DNA of 64,000 nucleotides from assembly GCA_041395745.1 (NCBI GenBank), contig JAWKZV010000003.1, positions 124,001-188,000 on the forward strand, in the 5' to 3' direction. Both the position numbers and the translations under genes were made by a program. The stretch is from Porticoccus sp041395745 (lineage in GTDB: Bacteria; Pseudomonadota; Gammaproteobacteria; Pseudomonadales; Porticoccaceae). Numbering within the stretch: the first letter of the stretch is position 1; every line of letters begins with the position of its first letter. Under the pieces are notes generated by a model. That model was not told the DNA's origin and searched no databases. It saw nothing but the letters and a program-made list of their open reading frames with translations. This document shows positions 8,537-16,532 of this stretch, piece by piece.

Positions 8537-10177
8537 TTAAACGCACTTGGTCGTGGCAGAGGCATCCATGAAGGGCCCGTCCACACAGAGTCGCCGCCCG
8601 TCCGGCGCGGCGCAGGCGCCACAGAGGCCGACACCGCACTTGGTCAAATAGTCGATGGCGCTGTGAATGCGCGCGTCACCGCAGAACTCCCTCTCCACCG
8701 CAATGGCTGCGTGCACCATCGGTGCCGGGCCACAGTTGTAGAACATCAAATTGTCGCGCTCTTCCTGGGACAGCCCCAGCAGGTAATCCCGCAGCAGCTC
8801 GGTGACAAAACCGTGGTGACCCTCGCTGCCGTCATCGGTGGCCACATGGACCGGCGCGACCTTCTTGCATTCATCGATGAAGTAGAGCCGCTCCGCAGTA
8901 CGCGCCCCGGTGAAAATCTCGGTATTGGGGAAATCCCGCGCCACCTGGTACACCGCCGCGAGCCCGGTACCACCACTGACAGTAATAATTTTCGCGCCTT
9001 CCGGCGGATTTACAGCAATGCCGTGGGGGCCACGCACATAAGCCTCAGTGCCCGGCTGTAATTCCATAAGGTCGTGAGTAAACAGGCCGACGTCGATCAC
9101 CGCCAAAGAAAACGGATCGTCAGTCAGCGCCGAGAACGGCTTTTCACCCAAGCCCGGAATCCACAGGAACACAAACTCACCGGCCTTCAGATTAATCTTG
9201 CGATCAAAGGTGAGGATGCAGATGTCATCGCAGACCCGCTCGTTGGACACCAGGGTCACCGGGCGGAACTGCATGTCCACGTCGTAGCGAATCAAGCTCT
9301 CGGCATTGTTGCTGCGCTGCGCCATATCCGCGTCCAGGGTCTTGAAATATTCGCCCATCTGCTCGGTGGTCAAACCGATCAGCGCAGAACCCACGCCCAC
9401 CACAGTGGCGCCCGCATCCTGATAGGCGCGCACATCGTCGGCACTGCTGACACCGCCGCAGCCAATAATCGGGCAATCCACCGCTTCCGCCACTTCGCGC
9501 ACGCACTTCAGGCCGATGGGCAGCACGCCCTTGCCGGACATGCCGCCGACACCGTTGCTCAGCACCGGGTGGCCGTGGGCGGAGGTGTAGCCCGGCCCCA
9601 CCGTGTTGATGGCACAGAGGCCGTCGGCGCCGCCGGCCACCGCCGCTTTGGCAATCTCGGCGATATTGGGGGTATTGGGGGTCAGTTTCGGAATGACCGG
9701 AATATTCACCGCCGCTTTCACTGCTGCGGTGATTTCTCGCACCAGCTCCGGGTCCTGGCCCATGGCCATGCCGTAGCCCTTGGCGTGGGGGCAGGAAAGG
9801 TTCAGCTCCAAACCGTCGGACACCGGCGCCATAATCTTCGCCACCTCGACGAACTCCTCGACACTGCCACCGAAGATGGAGGTGAGCAGGAAACGGTCTT
9901 CCGGCACCCTCAGGGTCGCCAGTTGCGCGGCCAGCTGTTCCGCGCCGGGATTGGTCAGGCCCACCGCGTTGACGAAGCAGCCGGGAGCGTACTGGCTGAT
10001 CACCGGCTCACGATAGCCCACGCGAGGCGCCAGACCGACGCTTTTGGTGGTCATTACCCCCACTTCCGGCATGGTGTCAAAGATGCGCTGGATAATGGAG
10101 GTTGCGGTGGTGACGATTCCCGAGGGAATGGTGAACGGAGAGGTTATCTGTTTGGTAAAAAACGGTATTTTGGACAT
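8537..10177 (-). CDS. Dihydroorotate dehydrogenase PyrD-PyrK fusion protein
   Basis: 546 residues from the ATG at 10175-10177, which opens MSKIPFFTKQITSPF; an upstream in-frame start at 10246 adds 23 residues without family likeness. Residues 1-290 are a class 1 DHOD barrel (FMN site) with NLSCPHAKG around the catalytic Cys129 and the GCGGV...G.G phosphate-binding end. Residues 303-546 resemble PyrK, the electron-transfer subunit: FAD-binding KPFS at 346-349, SGGTGL at 401-406, and four [2Fe-2S] cysteines C514, C519, C522 and C531. In class 1B enzymes these are two proteins that pass electrons from dihydroorotate to NAD+. The 'GQDPEL' stretch also resembles PreA-type dihydropyrimidine dehydrogenases, so pyrimidine oxidation/reduction in another direction is possible. 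Confidence 0.85.
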   Translation of the reverse strand: MSKIPFFTKQITSPFTIPSGIVTTATSIIQRIFDTMPEVGVMTTKSVGLAPRVGYREPVISQYAPGCFVNAVGLTNPGAEQLAAQLATLRVPEDRFLLTSIFGGSVEEFVEVAKIMAPVSDGLELNLSCPHAKGYGMAMGQDPELVREITAAVKAAVNIPVIPKLTPNTPNIAEIAKAAVAGGADGLCAINTVGPGYTSAHGHPVLSNGVGGMSGKGVLPIGLKCVREVAEAVDCPIIGCGGVSSADDVRAYQDAGATVVGVGSALIGLTTEQMGEYFKTLDADMAQRSNNAESLIRYDVDMQFRPVTLVSNERVCDDICILTFDRKINLKAGEFVFLWIPGLGEKPFSALTDDPFSLAVIDVGLFTHDLMELQPGTEAYVRGPHGIAVNPPEGAKIITVSGGTGLAAVYQVARDFPNTEIFTGARTAERLYFIDECKKVAPVHVATDDGSEGHHGFVTELLRDYLLGLSQEERDNLMFYNCGPAPMVHAAIAVEREFCGDARIHSAIDYLTKCGVGLCGACAAPDGRRLCVDGPFMDASATTKCV

Positions 10178-10325
10178 CGGGCGGGTCTGATCTAAACGGT
10201 TGGAGGCAAGGTGCGAAGGATAAACGTCTGAGGGGGGTAAATCCACTGGCTTGAATAAGCGCTAACCTCATCAAAGGTTCTAGGTCAACGCTTTACTAGC
10301 CCGCCTACTAATAGGCTACGTGTAT

Positions 10326-10784
10326 TTAAAGCAAAGTGGTGGTCTTGGATTCTTTCTGGGCAGCCTCATCGTTATATTTTTTTATCGCATCACAGACAAT
10401 TTTTGAATAGAAAATTAGGTTGTTCGCTGTCAACTCAGTTTTCTCAACATAGAGCTCAATATCTTCAGGCACAAGGTCTTCAATTGGTAAAAGCCAATTC
10501 TCTATCTCACCTACAAACGAACCGTATAAATTGTGAACCAAATAATTACGTTGAAGGTTTACTTGTCCAAAATGGATTTCACCATTTGTTGTTAAGTGGC
10601 CATTCTTCTTTAGAATCTTAATAAGATTCCCGAGGGTCGCAGCCCGTTCCGACAAATCCTTTCCATGTATCCTAAGATATTGTTTCAGCTCAATTTCCAA
10701 CTTGCTTGAAGCAAGCATAACTCGACCAAGAGCCCTACAAAATTCTGCGTTATCAACAAGTTGGTTATAGAACTCCAGCTTCAT
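10326..10784 (-). CDS. Hypothetical protein with HEPN-like R-X4-H motif
   Basis: 152 residues from the ATG at 10782-10784, with AGAGGA eight bases upstream. I do not recognise the family with certainty. It is mostly helical with no signal peptide or membrane segment. The stretch RNYLVHN gives R80-X4-H85, the pattern of HEPN RNases and abortive-infection proteins. It is much more AT-rich than its neighbours (runs such as 'tatatttttttatc'), sits 18 bases after miaE on the same strand, and looks like a recent acquisition. A non-catalytic helical protein is the main alternative. Confidence 0.6.
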   Translation of the reverse strand: MKLEFYNQLVDNAEFCRALGRVMLASSKLEIELKQYLRIHGKDLSERAATLGNLIKILKKNGHLTTNGEIHFGQVNLQRNYLVHNLYGSFVGEIENWLLPIEDLVPEDIELYVEKTELTANNLIFYSKIVCDAIKKYNDEAAQKESKTTTLL

Positions 10785-10802
10785 CAATATTTTCCTCTGG
10801 TT

Positions 10803-11414
10803 CTACACCAGCGGCCCCGAGTGAAACCTGAATTCACTGTCCGGCGCTTCCACCAATTCCTGCTCCTGCTCGCGGAACACGTCGATACGTTTTTCCACTT
10901 CATTATCACCAGCAGCCTTGCGGGCCAGGGTGAGGTAATCCTTGTAGTGGCGGCCTTCAGAGGTAAGCAGCGACAGGTAGAACTTCTGCAATTCCGGGTC
11001 CAGGTACGGTGCCAGCTTGGCGAAGCGCTCGCAGGAGCGGGCTTCGATAAAGGCGCCGACGATCAGGGTGTCTACCAGTTTTGCCGGCTCGTGGGTGCGC
11101 ACCTTGCTGCGCAGCCCCGCCGCGTAGCGGGCGGCGTTGATGCTGCGGTATTCGATGCCGCGCTTTTTCATGATGGCGATCACCTGCTCGAAGTGGCGCA
11201 TCTCCTCCCGGGCCAACCGCGACATCTTGTTGAGCAGCTCGAAGTTGTCCACGTAGCGGTAGATCAGGTTCAGCGCAGTACTGGCGGCCTTTTTCTCGCA
11301 GTTGGCGTGATCGATCAGCAGGATGGGCTGATTTTCGGGTTTTGCGGCAATTGCCACCCAGCTATCGGGAGTTGGGCACGGCAAAAAGGCACGGATTTCC
11401 TCCAGGTCGGTCAT
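10803..11414 (-). CDS. miaE: tRNA-(ms2io6A)-hydroxylase
   Basis: 203 residues from the ATG at 11412-11414 (MTDLEEIRAFL); translation upstream of it is unrelated Arg/Gln-rich sequence inside the GST gene. MiaE is a ferritin-like di-iron monooxygenase that hydroxylates the isopentenyl group of ms2i6A37 in tRNAs reading UNN codons. Iron ligands are visible in the repeated pattern 'REEMRHFEQV' near residue 70 and 'SEGRHYKDY' near 150, with further Glu at 'DHANCEKKAAS' and 'IEARSCERF'. Several other anticodon-loop modification genes lie in this window. Confidence 0.92.
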   Translation of the reverse strand: MTDLEEIRAFLPCPTPDSWVAIAAKPENQPILLIDHANCEKKAASTALNLIYRYVDNFELLNKMSRLAREEMRHFEQVIAIMKKRGIEYRSINAARYAAGLRSKVRTHEPAKLVDTLIVGAFIEARSCERFAKLAPYLDPELQKFYLSLLTSEGRHYKDYLTLARKAAGDNEVEKRIDVFREQEQELVEAPDSEFRFHSGPLV

Positions 11415-11431
11415 GGGTACAGCTGTGACTC

Positions 11432-12079
11432 TCAGGATTTGTTGAAAAAGGATTCGCGCTCGGCGCTGATGGTTTTGTCCAGGTGGCTGACGATGGGGCG
11501 GTTGGCCACGGTGGCGCGCCACTGCTCCAGACCAGGCACCTCGTCGATCACCGACCAGCCGTAAACTACCTGCATGGTTTTCTCCACCGCACCGAAGGTG
11601 TGGTAGGCAACGATATCGGCATAGCTGAACTCGGCTCCGGCCAGATAGGGCTGGAATCTCGCCAGTCTGGCCAGCGCCTTCAGGCCGCGCTCGACCAGTG
11701 GACGGACTTCATCAATGGTCTGCTGACTGTTGTTGCCGCCGAAGAACACGCCGCTATAGAGGCGCCGGGCAGGCAGTTCTATATACAGCTCGCAGACTTT
11801 CATCAGCTCGCGCGCCTTGGCGCGGGCAAAAGGGTCCACCGGCATCAGCGGCAGTTCCGGGGTGATGTCCTCAAGGAATTCCAGAATCGCGGAAGTCTCG
11901 GTGAGAAAGCCCTCCCGGGCCTCCAGACAGGGGATCTTGCCCATCGGGCTCATTTCAAGGAACTGGGGTTCCTGGCTCGGGTAGGTGCGCACTTCCTCGA
12001 ACTCGAAGCCTTTTTCCAGCAGTGCCAGCTTCACCATGTTGAAGTAGTTGCTGACATGAAACCCGTAGAGTTTGAGCAT
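11432..12079 (-). CDS. Glutathione S-transferase family protein
   Basis: 215 residues: an N-terminal thioredoxin-like half (MLKLYGFHVSNYFNMVKLAL, cis-Pro block 'MGKIPCLE' near 52, 'TETSAILEFLE' near 65) and a C-terminal all-helical domain with 'FSYADIVAYHTF'. This is the cytosolic GST fold, which conjugates or reduces substrates with glutathione. The catalytic Ser/Cys is not obvious, so the precise class is open. It is co-directional with miaE (17-base gap). Confidence 0.88.
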   Translation of the reverse strand: MLKLYGFHVSNYFNMVKLALLEKGFEFEEVRTYPSQEPQFLEMSPMGKIPCLEAREGFLTETSAILEFLEDITPELPLMPVDPFARAKARELMKVCELYIELPARRLYSGVFFGGNNSQQTIDEVRPLVERGLKALARLARFQPYLAGAEFSYADIVAYHTFGAVEKTMQVVYGWSVIDEVPGLEQWRATVANRPIVSHLDKTISAERESFFNKS

Positions 12080-12203
12080 GGTCGTTTCCCCCGAAATGCC
12101 CGTCAGGACTGGTTATTGTGAGGCAAAGTGTAACAGAGAATTTCCCCGGTGAATGGCCGTTATCCACTTTAGTCACGTTACCTGGGCTGGCTATTTGATG
12201 TAC

Positions 12204-12276
12204 TATACTGTGCCCTTGGGTTTGGGCTCCGCCCCAACTCCACAGACGAATTCATCATCGGTAATGTGTTACCGAT
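12204..12276 (+). promoter_or_regulatory. acnB promoter region and leader palindrome
   Basis: A good -10 box TATACT lies at 12204-12209. The predicted transcript then carries a perfect 8-bp inverted repeat, ATCGGTAA-TGTG-TTACCGAT (12257-12276), inside a leader of roughly 125 bases before the acnB GTG codon. It could be an operator or an mRNA hairpin. A smaller GGGC-TCC-GCCC hairpin precedes it. Confidence 0.55.
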
Positions 12277-12339
12277 AGACCCCGACCAGAGGTGATCCCC
12301 CTGTGCCGGGTAAATCCACAAAAAAAGAGGACGCTGATC

Positions 12340-14949
12340 GTGCTTGAAGCCTATCGTCAACATGTCGCGGAACGTGCCGCACAAGGAATCCCCCCGAAGC
12401 CCCTGTCACCGGAATGGACCGCCGACCTGGTCGAGCTGTTGAAAAACCCGCCTGCAGGCGAGGAAGAATTCCTGCTGGACCTGATCGCCAACCGCGTACC
12501 GCCGGGCGTGGACGAAGCTGCCTATGTGAAGGCCGGTTTCCTGAGCGCAATTGTTAAAGGCGAAGCATCCTCTCCGCTGATTTCTCCGTTGGAAGCGGTA
12601 AAACTGCTGGGCAACATGCACGGCGGTTACAACGTTGCCACTCTGATCGAGCTGCTGGACAGCGCCGAACTGGGCGCGCAGGCCGCTGAAGAGCTGAAGC
12701 ACACTATTCTGGTATTCGATGCGTTCCACGACGTGGCTGAAAAAGCTGACGCCGGCAATGCCAACGCCAAGGCTGTACTGCAGTCCTGGGCCGACGCCGA
12801 GTGGTTCACCGAGCAGGACGCCGTGCCGGAAAGCATCAAGGCCGTGGTCTTCAAAGTGACTGGGGAAACCAACACTGACGACCTATCTCCGGCTCCCGAT
12901 GCATGGTCCCGTCCGGACATCCCGCTGCACGCCCTGGCTGCCTACAAAATGCCGCGCGAAGGCCTGAACCCCGACGAGCCGACCAAGATCGGTCCGATGA
13001 AGCAGATCGAAGCCATCAAAGCCAAAGGCCTGCCGGTTGCTTTCGTTGGTGACGTGGTCGGTACCGGTTCTTCCCGTAAGTCCGCCACCAACTCCGTACT
13101 GTGGTTCTTCGGTGAAGACATGCCCGGCGTACCGAACAAGCGCTCCGGCGGTATCTGTATCGGCAGCAAAGTGGCCCCGATTTTCTTCAACACCATGGAA
13201 GATGCCGGCGCACTGGTATTCGAAGCCCCGGTTGACGAAATCAACATGGGTGACGTGATCGAGATTCGCCCCTACGACGGCAAGATCCTCAGCGAATCCG
13301 GCGCCGTACTGTCCGAGTTTGAATTCAAGTCCGACGTGATCCTGGACGAAGTGCGTGCCGACGGCCGTATCAACCTGATCGTTGGCCGTGGCCTGACCAC
13401 TCGCGCTCGCGAGCACCTGGGTCTGCCCGCTTCCGACCTGTTCCGCAAGCCCGCCCAGCCCGCCGATTCCGGCAAGGGTTACACCCTGGCCCAGAAGATG
13501 GTCGGCAAGGCCTGTGGCGTTGCAGGTATCCGCCCCGGTACCTATTGCGAACCGAAGATGACCACTGTGGGTTCTCAGGACACCACTGGCCCGATGACCC
13601 GCGACGAGCTGAAAGATCTGGCCTGTCTGGGCTTCTCCGCCGACCTGGTGATGCAGTCCTTCTGTCACACTGCCGCTTATCCGAAGCCGGTGGACATCGA
13701 CACCCAGCACACCCTGCCCGACTTCATCATGAACCGCGGCGGTGTGTCCCTGCGCCCCGGTGACGGCATCATCCACAGCTGGCTGAACCGTATGCTGCTG
13801 CCCGACACCGTCGGCACCGGTGGTGACTCCCACACCCGCTTCCCCATGGGCATTTCCTTCCCTGGCGGTTCCGGCCTGGTGGCCTTCGCCGCCGCCACTG
13901 GCGTTATGCCGCTGGATATGCCGGAATCCATCCTGGTTCGCTTCAAGGGCAAGATGAAATCCGGTATCACCCTGCGCGATCTGGTACACGCCATTCCTTA
14001 CTACGGGATCAAGCAGGGCCTGCTGACCGTAGAGAAGAAAGGCAAGAAGAACGCTTTCTCCGGCCGCATCCTGGAGATCGAAGGTCTGGACGGTCTGACT
14101 GTCGAGCAGGCATTCGAGCTGTCTGATGCCTCCGCCGAGCGCTCTGCTGCCGGCTGTACCATCAAACTGAGCGAGTCTTCCGTCGCCGAATACCTGAAAT
14201 CCAACATCACCCTGCTGCGTTGGATGATTGCTGGCGGTTACGGAGACGTGCGCACCCTGGAGCGCCGCGTTCGCAAGATGGAAGAGTGGCTGGCCAAGCC
14301 GTCCCTGATGCAGGCAGACGCCGACGCCGAGTACGCTGCTGTGATCGAAATCGATCTGGCGGACATCAACGAACCCATCGTCTGCTGCCCGAACGACCCG
14401 GACGACGCCAAGCTGCTGTCTGAAGTGGCTGGCGACAAGGTGGACGAAGTGTTCATCGGTTCCTGTATGACCAACATCGGCCACTTCCGCGCCGCGGGCA
14501 AACTGCTGAATGACGCCTCCAGCGTCAGCACCCGTTTCTGGATCAGCCCGCCGACCCGTATGGATGCCCACACCCTGATGGAAGAAGGCTACTACAACAT
14601 CTACGGCAAAGTTGGTGCCCGCACCGAAATGCCCGGCTGCTCTCTGTGCATGGGTAACCAGGCTCGAGTGAACGCCGGCAGCACCGTGCTGTCCACTTCC
14701 ACCCGCAACTTCCCCAACCGCCTGGGCGACGGTGCCAACGTGTACCTGACCTCCGCCGAGCTGGCCTGTGTGGGCGGTATCCTGGGGCGTCTGCCGACTC
14801 CCGCAGAATACATGGAATACGCCGGTAAGATTGACTCCATGGCCAGCGACATCTATCGCTACATGAACTTCAATCAGATCGAGTCCTTCCAGAAAGCCGC
14901 CGACGAAGGCAAGCGCATCGCCGCTGAGCAGATAGTCGACGTAGCCTGA
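12340..14949 (+). CDS. acnB: Aconitate hydratase B
   Basis: 869 residues from GTG at 12340-12342, chosen because AAAGAGGA precedes it by 8 bases and the protein then begins (M)LEAYRQHVAERAA exactly like known AcnB; the upstream in-frame ATG at 12292 adds 16 unrelated residues. AcnB interconverts citrate and isocitrate in the TCA cycle. It has the N-terminal HEAT-like domain and swivel domain typical of AcnB, and the [4Fe-4S] cysteines Cys709 (GSCMTN) and Cys767/Cys770 (PGCSLC). The long leader with a perfect palindrome suggests post-initiation or operator control. A strong terminator follows. Confidence 0.97.
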   Translation: MLEAYRQHVAERAAQGIPPKPLSPEWTADLVELLKNPPAGEEEFLLDLIANRVPPGVDEAAYVKAGFLSAIVKGEASSPLISPLEAVKLLGNMHGGYNVATLIELLDSAELGAQAAEELKHTILVFDAFHDVAEKADAGNANAKAVLQSWADAEWFTEQDAVPESIKAVVFKVTGETNTDDLSPAPDAWSRPDIPLHALAAYKMPREGLNPDEPTKIGPMKQIEAIKAKGLPVAFVGDVVGTGSSRKSATNSVLWFFGEDMPGVPNKRSGGICIGSKVAPIFFNTMEDAGALVFEAPVDEINMGDVIEIRPYDGKILSESGAVLSEFEFKSDVILDEVRADGRINLIVGRGLTTRAREHLGLPASDLFRKPAQPADSGKGYTLAQKMVGKACGVAGIRPGTYCEPKMTTVGSQDTTGPMTRDELKDLACLGFSADLVMQSFCHTAAYPKPVDIDTQHTLPDFIMNRGGVSLRPGDGIIHSWLNRMLLPDTVGTGGDSHTRFPMGISFPGGSGLVAFAAATGVMPLDMPESILVRFKGKMKSGITLRDLVHAIPYYGIKQGLLTVEKKGKKNAFSGRILEIEGLDGLTVEQAFELSDASAERSAAGCTIKLSESSVAEYLKSNITLLRWMIAGGYGDVRTLERRVRKMEEWLAKPSLMQADADAEYAAVIEIDLADINEPIVCCPNDPDDAKLLSEVAGDKVDEVFIGSCMTNIGHFRAAGKLLNDASSVSTRFWISPPTRMDAHTLMEEGYYNIYGKVGARTEMPGCSLCMGNQARVNAGSTVLSTSTRNFPNRLGDGANVYLTSAELACVGGILGRLPTPAEYMEYAGKIDSMASDIYRYMNFNQIESFQKAADEGKRIAAEQIVDVA

Positions 14950-14959
14950 TCGCAGTCGC

Positions 14960-14981
14960 GCGCTCTACTCTAGTAGAGCGC
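14960..14981. repeat. Perfect inverted repeat downstream of acnB
   Basis: GCGCTCTACT-CT-AGTAGAGCGC, 10-bp arms with a 2-base centre, starts 10 bases after the acnB stop and just before the terminator hairpin. It may be a protein-binding site or a stabilising 3' mRNA hairpin. Confidence 0.6.
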
Positions 14982-14993
14982 ACATCTGTCAAA

Positions 14994-15022
14994 AAAAGCC
15001 CCGCCTAGGCGGGGCTTTTTTT
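14994..15022 (+). terminator. Rho-independent terminator of acnB
   Basis: Stem AAGCCCCGCC/GGCGGGGCTT with a TA centre followed by seven T. A runs on the other side make it potentially bidirectional. Confidence 0.9.
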
Positions 15023-15181
15023 ATTCTTACTTTAATTCCCGCCATATGCCGGCAAGGCTAATGCCCCAGCCAGATCCTCAATCCAGGGAGCACCACGACC
15101 GGATTTAGGTTGCCTATTCTAATTCGCTGTGCCTACACTGGGGCCGTTCTATCAGTAACACGCTGACTTTGGCAGGTGTCT

Positions 15182-16402
15182 ATGCAATACCATTTATATG
15201 ATCTTTACCGTCAGTCCCTGGCGCCCGTAAATACCGCGCTGGAACTGGCTCACGATATTGTCACTCACGAAAAGAATCCCCTCTCCAAGACAAAACTCGG
15301 CCGCGTCAGAAAGGCTTTCCTCGAATCCACAATCCGGTTACTGAAACACTACCCCAAACAGGGCTTCGAATACGAGCCGGTGGTCATCGACGATGTGGAA
15401 TACGCCGTACACGAAGACATCGTCATGGATAAACCTTTCTGCCACCTTCTGCGCTTCCGCCGCGAAGGCCTGCCGGCCGACGCTCCGAAGCTGCTCTGTG
15501 TGGCGGCACTCTCCGGCCACCACGCCACCCTGTCCCGGGAGACCTTCCGGGAATTCCTCGACACCTACGAGGTGTATGTTACCGACTGGCTGGATGCGCG
15601 CGATGTGCCGCTGACCGAAGGCAAGTTCGGTTTTGAGGAGTATGTGGAATACCTGATGGAATTCATGGAGTTCATGGGTCCCGGCAGCCACATGTTCGCC
15701 ATCTGCCAGGCCGCCGTACCCGGCCTGACCGCTGTCGCCCATATGAGCAAGCACGACAATCCGGCTCGCCCCAAGAGCCTGACCATGATGGCGGGACCAA
15801 TCGACATTCGCGTCAACCCCAACGAGTTCACCAAGCGGGTGGACAAGATGTCCGCCAAGATGTTGAAGCGTGTACTCATTCACAAGGTTCCAACTCGTTA
15901 TCCCGGTGCTGGCCGCAAGGTGTATCCGGGCATGCTGCAACTGGGCGGTTTCATGTCCATGAACATGAAGTCCCACCTGCAGAAGCACATGCAGTTCTTC
16001 AAGGATATCGCCCGCGGCAGAGTGGACGAGGCGGATCGCCACCGCGACTTCTACGACGAGTACATGGCAGTGCTGGACATGGATGCAGACTACTACATGG
16101 AAACCATGCAGCGGGTGTTCCTGGACCAGAAGCTGCCCAAGGGACGTATGACCTACCATGGAGAGCCTGTCAGCTGCAGCGATATCAAGGATGTCGCCAT
16201 TTTTACCCTGGAAGGGGAAAAGGATGACATGATCAGCCTCGGCCAAACCGAAGCTGCCCTGCACTTGTGCGACCAGTTGCCCGAGGAGCTGAAGAAGCAC
16301 CACGTACAGCTGGATGTGGGACACTACGGTATCTTTAACGGCAGTAAATACCGCAAGTTCGTGGCGCCGCTGATCAAGGACTGGATCAACAGCCACAACT
16401 GA
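15182..16402 (+). CDS. phaZ: Intracellular polyhydroxyalkanoate (PHB) depolymerase
   Basis: 406 residues from ATG at 15182; a GTG at 15176 overlaps the presumed ribosome site and is less likely. The family degrades intracellular PHB granules to 3-hydroxybutyrate oligomers. There is no signal peptide, as expected for an intracellular enzyme. The alpha/beta-hydrolase nucleophile elbow uses Cys instead of Ser: 'ICQAAVP' with Cys175. The acid/base residues are probably in 'EGEKDDMI' and 'VGHYGIFNG'. No synthase (phaC) is seen in the window. Confidence 0.92.
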   Translation: MQYHLYDLYRQSLAPVNTALELAHDIVTHEKNPLSKTKLGRVRKAFLESTIRLLKHYPKQGFEYEPVVIDDVEYAVHEDIVMDKPFCHLLRFRREGLPADAPKLLCVAALSGHHATLSRETFREFLDTYEVYVTDWLDARDVPLTEGKFGFEEYVEYLMEFMEFMGPGSHMFAICQAAVPGLTAVAHMSKHDNPARPKSLTMMAGPIDIRVNPNEFTKRVDKMSAKMLKRVLIHKVPTRYPGAGRKVYPGMLQLGGFMSMNMKSHLQKHMQFFKDIARGRVDEADRHRDFYDEYMAVLDMDADYYMETMQRVFLDQKLPKGRMTYHGEPVSCSDIKDVAIFTLEGEKDDMISLGQTEAALHLCDQLPEELKKHHVQLDVGHYGIFNGSKYRKFVAPLIKDWINSHN

Positions 16403-16420
16403 TCCAGCTATAGGAAGGAC

Positions 16421-16449
16421 AAGGCCGGGGATATCCCCGGCCTTTTTGT
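16421..16449 (+). terminator. Rho-independent terminator of phaZ
   Basis: Stem AAGGCCGGGGAT/ATCCCCGGCCTT running directly into TTTTTGTTT, 19 bases after the phaZ stop. Confidence 0.9.
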
Positions 16450-16532
16450 TTCCGCTTCGACGCCCTCCCTGACAGCTGTATAAATCCTGTACAACTGTGT
16501 AAAATTGCCGCCCTTTTGTTCAGGTGACCACT

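Noticed and set aside
10262..10320. Possible attC next to the AT-rich HEPN-like gene
   Set aside because: The sequence has GCTAACC and a small GCCTA/TAGGC hairpin but no matching GTTRRRY end, and the gene is not bounded by sites on both sides.
12883..14571. 562-residue open frame opposite acnB
   Set aside because: Antisense shadow caused by GC-rich codon use in acnB; composition unlike a protein, and acnB is unambiguous.
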